DNA from: Paraburkholderia hiiakae
Lineage (GTDB): Bacteria > Pseudomonadota > Gammaproteobacteria > Burkholderiales > Burkholderiaceae
Length of the DNA stretch: 64,000 nt
NCBI RefSeq assembly: GCF_904848665.1
Contig: NZ_CAJHCQ010000008.1
Location: forward strand, 62,001-126,000
Direction of reading: 5' to 3'
Shown: in pieces, positions 45,477-52,122 of the stretch
Position numbering within the stretch: position 1 is the first letter of the stretch
Layout: the number at the start of each line of letters is the position of its first letter
Position numbers and translations under genes: made by a program
The notes under the pieces: model-generated
The model's database searches: none
What the model saw: only the letters and a program-made list of their open reading frames with translations
What the model was told of the DNA's origin: nothing

Positions 45477-45509
45477 AAAAATCCGGTGCACGTCGTGCTC
45501 CGGATTTTT
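45477..45509. terminator. Bidirectional terminator between puuD and the tolC-like gene
   Basis: AAAAATCCGG/CCGGATTTTT with an inner GCACG/CGTGC stem, T-runs on both strands; marks the left edge of the secretion/adhesin segment. Confidence 0.9.
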
Positions 45510-45545
45510 CTTTCGCGGCAAACCGGGTTGATCGTCGATGTCCGA

Positions 45546-47165
45546 TCAAGGCACAAGCGGTGTGTAGTTAGTCGCTTGCCCCGGTGAGGCGGCGGCCATG
45601 TTCGCCGCGGTGGGTCCGTGAGCGGCGTCAGGCGCTAATGGCCAGACGCTTTCGACCACGGGCGGTGCAAGCACTGGCGCAGATGGCCCTTGCCTGTTGC
45701 TTTCAACTCGAGGCGCAGCCTGCGCTCCGGAGATTGCGATTTGAGGCGCGGCAACCATCTGTGGCGAAGCCGCCCGTTGCACTGCTCCCGCACTGGCGCC
45801 GACTGGACGCGCCGACCGCTCAGCACCCGACTCGCGCACCGCAACGCGCTGCGTCGGCATCGCCGCAAAAAGCTGGACATTGATGCGCGCGACTTCATCC
45901 AGGTCGAGCATCGACGTCTGCGCGAGCAGTCTGAGCAACGCTAGTACCGCGTCATAACGCGCACGGATCAGGTCGCGACGGCTCGCGTAGAGGGCGTCGG
46001 TCGCCCGCAGCACATCCAGACTCGTGCGGCTGCCTGCGCCGAATCCAATACGCGTCGCGTCGAGCGCTGCCTGTGCCTGCTGCACGAGCCGGTCGAGCGC
46101 GGCCACGCGCAGACGCCCAGAGTCCACGCCCACCCACTGCGTACGCGCATCCGTCCCGGCATCGCGCACGGCTGCTTCGAGCTCGTTGCGCGCCTTGTCT
46201 TCGAGCGCCATCGCCTCGTTCACCTTCGCAGTGACTTCTCCGCCCGAGAACACCGGAATCATCACTTCGAGCATGCCCGTCGTGGTTGTGGTCGGTCTCG
46301 CATAGCCCGCTGCCGCCCCGGCAGGCGTGTGCGTGAGTTGCACGTCTGCACTCGGATAGCGGGCTGCCCGCTCCCGCTCGGTATCCAGCTTTGCGATCTG
46401 TAGCGCCAGTTCACCAATTTGCACCGAATAACCGCGCGTCTGCGCCTGCGTAACCCACGACTCGACATCGGCTGGCTCAAGTGCAGGCGTCCCCCCTGGC
46501 GGGAGCGCGGCAAGCGCCTCGGCCGGTTTCCCGGTGATTCGCTCAAGCGCCGTGCGCGCCAGTTGCATGCGGGTTTGCGCATCGAGTCGCTGCACCAGAG
46601 CCTGCGCGCGGCTCGACTCACCATCGCGTACGTCGACGAGCGTCGCTTCTCCCGCCGCTTTGGCACGCGCTAGTAGCGCAAGGTGCGCGTCGAGAGCGCG
46701 CTGGTAATCTTCGACCCGCGCCAGTTCGTCACCCGCAGCGAGCAAATCGAAATAAGCCTGTGCCGCATTGAGGATCGTCTGCTGCGCGACGCTCGCGAAC
46801 TGCAAGCGCTGACGCGCCACCACATAGTCGGCCTGGCGATATGCGGTCCACTTCGCCCAGTCGAAGACTGGCTGCGTGAGCACGACGGTCCAGCCGCTCT
46901 GCCAGTAGTGCTGGGTCGGGAAATCCTCCGTCACAATACCGTTATATGCGCGTGCCCATCCCCCGGAAACGTGCGGCAGCAGCGCGGCGCGCGCTTTCGG
47001 CACCGCTTGCATGGCCGCTCGCGAAGCGGCAAGTGAAGCGGCCAGCGTCGGGTCGCGATCGAGCGCATCATCGACCACGGACAACAGATCCGCTGCATGC
47101 GCACTGCCTGCGAATATCGCTACCAGGAACGCGACTGTCATTCGCGCGCGAAGATTCAGGTTCAC
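45546..47165 (-). CDS. TolC-like outer-membrane channel of the peptide exporter
   Basis: 539 residues from a GTG that overlaps the exporter stop (GTGA). Signal peptide TVAFLVAIFAGSAHAA, then two outer-membrane efflux protein repeats with SVVDDALDRDPTLAASLAAS, LNAAQAYFDLLAAGDELARV and ARIGFGAGSRTSLDVLRATD-like blocks, the TolC family of type I secretion. The last about 110 residues (after LFAAMPTQRVAV) are an Ala/Pro/Gln-rich low-complexity extension absent from standard TolC. Last gene of the peptide-export operon. Confidence 0.9.
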   Translation of the reverse strand: MNLNLRARMTVAFLVAIFAGSAHAADLLSVVDDALDRDPTLAASLAASRAAMQAVPKARAALLPHVSGGWARAYNGIVTEDFPTQHYWQSGWTVVLTQPVFDWAKWTAYRQADYVVARQRLQFASVAQQTILNAAQAYFDLLAAGDELARVEDYQRALDAHLALLARAKAAGEATLVDVRDGESSRAQALVQRLDAQTRMQLARTALERITGKPAEALAALPPGGTPALEPADVESWVTQAQTRGYSVQIGELALQIAKLDTERERAARYPSADVQLTHTPAGAAAGYARPTTTTTGMLEVMIPVFSGGEVTAKVNEAMALEDKARNELEAAVRDAGTDARTQWVGVDSGRLRVAALDRLVQQAQAALDATRIGFGAGSRTSLDVLRATDALYASRRDLIRARYDAVLALLRLLAQTSMLDLDEVARINVQLFAAMPTQRVAVRESGAERSARPVGASAGAVQRAASPQMVAAPQIAISGAQAAPRVESNRQGPSAPVLAPPVVESVWPLAPDAAHGPTAANMAAASPGQATNYTPLVP

Positions 47166-49276
47166 GTGCCCCCGTCCATTGCCGCTTCGGCTTCGCGTCG
47201 CTCGACTCGCGAGAAAGCTCCGTCTATAAGACGATAGTGTTTGTCGAAGCCCTCCGCCATCGCAACGTCGTGCGTAATGACCACGACGGTGCGCTCGATG
47301 CGTTGAAGCAGCGCCGCAATACGGCGCACGGCTACAGGGTCGAGGTTCGAAGTCGGTTCATCGAGCAGCAATATCTCGCGCGGCTGATACAGCGCGCGTG
47401 CGAGCAACAGCCGCTGACGTTGGCCCGCAGAAATGTTCGCGAGCGAATCGCTGATCACCGAGCGGGTGCGCATGGGCAGCCGCATGACGTCCTCCAGCAG
47501 GCCAACTTCCTCGAGCAGGGCGAGGATCCTGGCTTCATCCGGATTGCCCTCGAAAAATGAAATGTTGTCCGCAATCGAACCATGAAGAATAATGTCGCCC
47601 TGGCGCATATGTGCGGCGTGGCGCCGGATTTCGTCGACGCTCAGGTTCGTCCAGGCGATACCATTGAGCGTAATCTCCCCTTGTTGCGGCTTTTCCGAGG
47701 CTGCCAGCAACTTGAAAAGCGTCGACTTGCCCACACCCGAGGGCCCGGTGATCACAATCTTGTCGCCGCGCCGGATATCAAGGTTGGCACCAGTGAGAAC
47801 AGGCTGATCGGAAATACCGTAGCTAAACGTCACATCGCGCACGGAGATATGCTCGAAGCGACGAGCTTCGAACGTCTTATGCATGTCTTCGAGCGGTGTA
47901 TAACGCTCCGGCTCGCATTTCACGATGTCGTCCACTCGCGTGACCGGAACGGTCAACATGAAATACGAAAAACCCGTATTGATGACGTGTGCAATACGCT
48001 CGGAAAAGAGCGATTTGTAGATCATGAACGAATAGAAGCCCCCCACCGAAATCGCCCCACCCAGCATCAGCCTGGCCGCGAACCATGTGACCGCGAGTGT
48101 CTCAACATGAGAAAGCAGTTTGAGTACCGCTTCGCGCGTCGCCGACAGCTTGCTGCTCTGGAACGATGCCGCGGCGTACGTGCGAAACAGTTCCATGAAT
48201 CGCGCCATGCGGCGGGTTTCTCCCTGGGCGAGTTTGATCAGCGCTACTCCGCGCAAGGTCTCAAAGAGCGCGTCGTCACAGCGCGCACTCTGCTGGAAAA
48301 CGCGTGCATGCGAATCTCGCATCGAAGCGAACATCGTCGTGGCGACCAGCACGTAGAGCGTGAAAATCCCGAGAACCAGGATGGTTAATTTCGTGCTCTG
48401 CACGACCATGAGCAAAAGTGCGAGCAACCCGACTGCCAGGTCGAGGCAGAACGACACGGCCGAGCGGGACGCAAAGCCGTTGACTTCATCCTGCGCCTTG
48501 AACCGAGTAAAGACATCGCCGACGTTTCGCTTCTCGAAATACGAGATGGGGATACGCAACAAGTGCGCGAACAATCCCTCGGTCGAGTTGATACTTACCT
48601 GCACGTACAGCAATTCGACAAGTACACCCTGCGCGTATTGTCCGGCCGCTCCCACAAAAAAAATCGCGCCGAACGTCAAAACGAGCACGTTAAGCAGATT
48701 CAGATTGTCATCGGCGACAACATGATCGAGTACGAATGAACCCAGGTAAGGTGTCGCGAGGATCGCGAATTGCGCACCCAGCGCAACAAACAGAATCTTC
48801 GCGAAGCTTTCTCCCATTTTCGGATACAGCTTGCGCAGCCGAGCAAGCGCGTCAGGCACGCGCGAGCGGCGCTCGATACGCTCGAGCGCAGGAGTCGGCG
48901 AGCATTCAACAAGATAGCCTGAGACGTTCGCAAGGAACGTATCCATGGCAATGCGCCTGCGTCCAACTGCGGGGTCGATCAACGAGACATAGTTGCGTGT
49001 ACAGCGTTCAAATACGACGAAATGCGCACCGCCGAAATGAACGATTGAGCCGCGCTTGATCTCCCCGACTTGCGAAGCGTCGAAACGAAACGCCTGCACT
49101 TCGAGGCCGAATTCCACTGCAGCATCGTAGAGGTCCATCAGCGAAAGACCGTTTACGGAAATCGGACGGAATGCCGACAACTCGCGCACTTCCGTTGCGC
49201 GTCCGCAGTGGGTCAACACCATGGCGAGACAAGCATAGCCACACTCGGCAACCTCATTCTGATAGATCACCTGCAT
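47162..49276 (-). CDS. C39-peptidase ABC exporter (bacteriocin/microcin type)
   Basis: 704 residues from ATG 49276. Residues 1-130 are a complete C39 peptidase: Gln6 and Cys12 in QNEVAECGYACLAMVL, His85 in GAHFVVFE and Asp101 in SLIDPAVGRRR. These enzymes cut after double-Gly-type leaders while the substrate is exported. A six-helix TM domain follows (about 165-440) and then an ATPase: Walker A GPSGVGKSTLFKLL near 510, Walker B ILLLDEPTSNLDPV, and a non-standard signature NISAGQRQRLLLARAL. Its natural substrate is most likely the 44-residue peptide encoded at 51611-51745. It starts one base after the HlyD stop. Confidence 0.93.
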   Translation of the reverse strand: MQVIYQNEVAECGYACLAMVLTHCGRATEVRELSAFRPISVNGLSLMDLYDAAVEFGLEVQAFRFDASQVGEIKRGSIVHFGGAHFVVFERCTRNYVSLIDPAVGRRRIAMDTFLANVSGYLVECSPTPALERIERRSRVPDALARLRKLYPKMGESFAKILFVALGAQFAILATPYLGSFVLDHVVADDNLNLLNVLVLTFGAIFFVGAAGQYAQGVLVELLYVQVSINSTEGLFAHLLRIPISYFEKRNVGDVFTRFKAQDEVNGFASRSAVSFCLDLAVGLLALLLMVVQSTKLTILVLGIFTLYVLVATTMFASMRDSHARVFQQSARCDDALFETLRGVALIKLAQGETRRMARFMELFRTYAAASFQSSKLSATREAVLKLLSHVETLAVTWFAARLMLGGAISVGGFYSFMIYKSLFSERIAHVINTGFSYFMLTVPVTRVDDIVKCEPERYTPLEDMHKTFEARRFEHISVRDVTFSYGISDQPVLTGANLDIRRGDKIVITGPSGVGKSTLFKLLAASEKPQQGEITLNGIAWTNLSVDEIRRHAAHMRQGDIILHGSIADNISFFEGNPDEARILALLEEVGLLEDVMRLPMRTRSVISDSLANISAGQRQRLLLARALYQPREILLLDEPTSNLDPVAVRRIAALLQRIERTVVVITHDVAMAEGFDKHYRLIDGAFSRVERREAEAAMDGGT

Positions 49277-49277
49277 A

Positions 49278-50489
49278 TCAACCCCGCACGATCTTGAACA
49301 AAGGTTCGAACACCCATTCCGCGATGGTGCGCCGCTCCACGACGATACTCGCCGTCGCCTGCATACCCGGCAGGATGTCGTAATGCTGCTTGCCGTAAGC
49401 AAATGTATGGCCCGGTAACGTCACCCACGCAACGTACAGCTCGCCGCCGTCTGACGACGCACCATTCCCGGAAGATGCGGACTGCTCGGGCGGCGGAGTC
49501 GCGCTGGCAACTGTCGTTCGCGAGACCGAGGCGATCTTCGCCTCGTACGAACCGAAGCGAGCGTAGGGAAATGCGTCAAACTTGAGCCGAACAGTCTGCC
49601 CTGCATGCACGAATCCGCGCCGGCGCGAGGGAATACGCAGTTCTGCGCGCAATGGCTGAGTGTCATCAGTGACTATGACCATTGCGACGTCCGACGGTTG
49701 CAGCGTACTACCCTGCACGAGGCGCGAGAATGTGACTGTGCCCGCCTTCGGCGCCGAGATCGTCACGTCGAGACGACCCTGCTCGAAGCGCGCGTCGGCC
49801 TCCTGCAAGTCGCGTGCATGGCTGGCGTCTAGCTCCTGCAACTGCGCGGCGAGCGTCGTCTGCGTATTACGTAGATCAGCGAGCACCGCGAACGCCTGCT
49901 GATGCCGCGCTGCGACGTCAGCACGCGCAATGCGGCTCTGGTGCAGTTCGGTGCGCGCCTGCTCAATTCGATCAGCCATCACGTAGTCCTGAATCGAATC
50001 GAGACGCGCAAGCTTCTTCTCTGCCTCGTTGACGAGGTCCACGCTTTGTTCGGCTTGTGCGCTTAACTGGATTAGTTGCGCGCGCTGGCTTGCTTCGTTT
50101 GCACGTGCCGTGGCGAGCCGCGATTCCAGGTCGGTATGACGCTGCACATAGCGCGCGTCCGCAGCACGACGCTCTTCGTCGCGAACCTGCGCTTCGAACT
50201 CCGTGCGCCGCGAGCCGTCGCTCGCGAGCGAAATGTCGCGCTCAAGGCGAAAAAGCGGCTGGCCAGCCGTGACGCGGACGGGCGGCTGTATATAGATTGC
50301 CGAAACGAGCCCACCTGCACCCTGTACCTTGATTTCGTTCGGCGCCACGACTTCGCAGCGCACGTCCTGCTTGAGTTCAACTTCATGAGTGAAGGCGAAT
50401 GCAACACCTAACAAAACGGTTGCCGATGCACAGTAGGCAATCCAGCGCCATCTGATGTCCTGGAATCCCGGAAGATTGGTCGGTTCCAC
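49278..50489 (-). CDS. HlyD-family adaptor of the peptide exporter
   Basis: 403 residues if GTG 50489 is the start; this places it 82 bases after the acyltransferase stop. A TTG at 50615 would overlap that gene by 44 bases and is less likely. One TM helix (IAYCASATVLLGVAFAF) is near the N-terminus, followed by a lipoyl half (VQGAGGLVSAIYIQPPVRVT), a long coiled coil (about residues 85-235) and the second lipoyl half DVTISAPKAGTVTFSRLVQG, ending with a beta-barrel part. It links the ABC exporter to the TolC-like channel, as CvaA does for microcin V. Confidence 0.88.
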   Translation of the reverse strand: MEPTNLPGFQDIRWRWIAYCASATVLLGVAFAFTHEVELKQDVRCEVVAPNEIKVQGAGGLVSAIYIQPPVRVTAGQPLFRLERDISLASDGSRRTEFEAQVRDEERRAADARYVQRHTDLESRLATARANEASQRAQLIQLSAQAEQSVDLVNEAEKKLARLDSIQDYVMADRIEQARTELHQSRIARADVAARHQQAFAVLADLRNTQTTLAAQLQELDASHARDLQEADARFEQGRLDVTISAPKAGTVTFSRLVQGSTLQPSDVAMVIVTDDTQPLRAELRIPSRRRGFVHAGQTVRLKFDAFPYARFGSYEAKIASVSRTTVASATPPPEQSASSGNGASSDGGELYVAWVTLPGHTFAYGKQHYDILPGMQATASIVVERRTIAEWVFEPLFKIVRG

Positions 50490-50571
50490 GTACTTATAAA
50501 ATCCCCGTTGCCCGACCGTTCCGATCAGGCATGTATGGTCTGGTTTTGTGCGCCCATATGCGCTGCCCGTG

Positions 50572-51516
50572 CTAGCGGGTTGGCGCAAAATGATAGGTCG
50601 ACGGATGTCCTGCAAAAAGCCAATGCGAATAATTTTCTATGCGCGCCGTTTCGATCAGGTCGGCAAGCCGCTGCGGGGCATCGGCCTGTGCAAGCGCAAC
50701 TGGCTCGAACATACGCACACTGAAGCGCCCATTGTCGAAGCGCAAGTAGAAGGAGAACAGCAACGCGTCAAACGGCGCGCCTAGGCGGAATACCCCGTTA
50801 TGAAGGCGCGCAGGACGCCCTTTCATCAGCACACCTACGGTTTCCATCGGAAATTTCGCGAGCGAAAAAGGCGCGACGTCCGCGAACACCACGACTAGTC
50901 CCTCCCGGCGCAACGAACGCGCAACGCGCAACCCCAAACCGTTGCGGCTGCCACTGCCACCCTCGTCGTAGGTGTACAGCACCCGCAAGGCAGGAATCAT
51001 TGCCGCGTCATTGCCGTACACATCGCGAGGCACGCCGGAAACAACCGATACTGACGCAAGATTGAGCATCTTGCGCACCTCGTCGACGACATAGATGTTC
51101 GCGTACTGCGATACAAAATGGAATGGCGACAGGACAATGGGGCGCTCCGGATAGTTTGCGCTGATCCACCGGATTTGCCAGGCCAACTCAGCCGCCACCG
51201 CTTGCATGTCCGACCATCTGTCGCGCGCGAGCGCGCGCCCGGCGTAAAGGCATTCATCAAGCAAGGTCTCGCGCATGCTGGCGCTGAGTGTGCGCAGTGC
51301 TTCCCTGCGAGCGAGACCAACGTCATGTCGGCCAGCATCATAGCGCGCAATTCCGGCCGAGCGCACCCTGCCGTTGCACGACGCCAGCGCGAGCCAGCAG
51401 AGGAGCGCCGCGTGCCCAACCATGGAGAGCGGCAGACGTGCGAGCACCTGACGGCGCAATGCGAGCCTCATCCGCAGGAAACGCGTACGCAGATGCTTGA
51501 GCGACATCGAAATCAT
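50572..51516 (-). CDS. Divergent LPLAT/HtrB-like acyltransferase
   Basis: 314 residues from ATG 51516; ATG 51507 and TTG 51576 are possible, none with a good ribosome site. A TM-like segment lies at about residues 30-48. The block order resembles LpxL/HtrB lauroyltransferases: IVLSPFHFVSQYANIYVV around His133 (canonical H-x4-D/E, but Tyr stands where the acid should be), EGLVVVFADVAPF with Asp213, then VGVLMKGRPARLHNGVFRLG and a sheet-like end. The missing acid makes catalysis uncertain. Placed between the peptide gene and the exporter genes, it is a candidate modifier of the peptide, perhaps by fatty acylation; this is inference. Sequence identity to known enzymes must be low. Confidence 0.6.
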   Translation of the reverse strand: MISMSLKHLRTRFLRMRLALRRQVLARLPLSMVGHAALLCWLALASCNGRVRSAGIARYDAGRHDVGLARREALRTLSASMRETLLDECLYAGRALARDRWSDMQAVAAELAWQIRWISANYPERPIVLSPFHFVSQYANIYVVDEVRKMLNLASVSVVSGVPRDVYGNDAAMIPALRVLYTYDEGGSGSRNGLGLRVARSLRREGLVVVFADVAPFSLAKFPMETVGVLMKGRPARLHNGVFRLGAPFDALLFSFYLRFDNGRFSVRMFEPVALAQADAPQRLADLIETARIENYSHWLFAGHPSTYHFAPTR

Positions 51517-51610
51517 GGTACCAGTCGACGGCAGGAGTTTTCTTGGTGCAAGGATAACTGCGGCGGACGCGACCAACGAGAGGGGCGCAGCCCTCTCGTT
51601 GCCCTACACG

Positions 51611-51745
51611 TTAGACGGGACCGACCGGCGATTTCGGAGCGGAAACCGTAACCGTTACATTGACGGTGGCCTTCGAGCCGCTCGACTTGCAGCAGCCGCC
51701 AGCAGCTTGAATATTAGCGAGTTGGTTACGTTCGATTTTGTTCAT
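51611..51745 (-). CDS. 44-residue double-glycine-like peptide precursor (candidate exported RiPP/microcin)
   Basis: ATG 51745 with GGAGA six bases upstream; TAA at 51611. The leader MNKIERNQLANIQAAGG has Ile4, Leu9 and Ile12 in the -12/-7/-4 pattern of C39-cleaved leaders if cutting is after Ala15; a literal Gly-Gly sits at 16-17 and would leave an N-terminal Cys-Cys. The core begins CCKSSGSKATVNVTVTVSAP, alternates Thr and Val like a beta strand and ends Pro-Val-Gly-Pro-Val. It precedes the acyltransferase, HlyD, C39 exporter and TolC-like genes on the same strand. I know of no described peptide with this sequence. The exporter's peptidase domain strongly supports it as substrate. Confidence 0.75.
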   Translation of the reverse strand: MNKIERNQLANIQAAGGCCKSSGSKATVNVTVTVSAPKSPVGPV

Positions 51746-52122
51746 TTAGTTCTCCATATAGTTTCGCCATCCCTTCTGGTATGGCCCTTCCATCTTAGCA
51801 ATCTAAATTCCAAACAATAAACACCCCAAACAATTTTTCACAAAAACCACGAAAAAATGATAATTGCAAATAACACCAATAAGAATTTCATAAAGATTTT
51901 TTCAAAAAATGAATCAGGATTGATGTCGAATGAAATTTTCAATTCATGGTGGAATTTCGATATTTTTAGGAAATTTCGCATTCTAAATTCACCTCTCGAT
52001 ATATAGATTCCAGAATTACATCGCCTAGGACGGTGCGCCCTATTCGAGCCCATTCCTCATCCCGGTGTATGTATGAAAAGTGTTTCTGATCAGAAGATCC
52101 TTCGACAACGAGGAATATTTAG
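51746..52122. promoter_or_regulatory. AT-rich divergent promoter region of the peptide operon and autotransporter
   Basis: The stretch 51780-52030 is strikingly AT-rich against the GC-rich surroundings, with many A and T runs. It must supply promoters for the minus-strand peptide operon and the plus-strand autotransporter. Such AT islands are often targets of H-NS-like silencers. Apart from the 47-codon frame I see no other gene in it. Confidence 0.55.
51838..51981 (-). CDS. 47-residue AT-rich membrane peptide, candidate immunity protein
   Basis: ATG 51981 with GAGAGGTG about nine bases upstream; TGA at 51838. The N-terminal half is basic and polar (MRNFLKISKFHHELKI), the C-terminal half is one TM helix (MKFLLVLFAIIIFSWFL). 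Its codons are extremely AT-rich, unlike all other genes here. As first frame of the peptide-export operon it could be a small immunity protein, as found beside class II microcins, or chance in AT-rich DNA. Confidence 0.4.
   Translation of the reverse strand: MRNFLKISKFHHELKISFDINPDSFFEKIFMKFLLVLFAIIIFSWFL

Noticed and set aside
50490..50615. Longer N-terminus of the HlyD adaptor from TTG 50615
   Set aside because: It would overlap the acyltransferase gene by 44 bases, starts with a rare codon and adds residues that do not look like an adaptor N-terminus; GTG 50489 is preferred.
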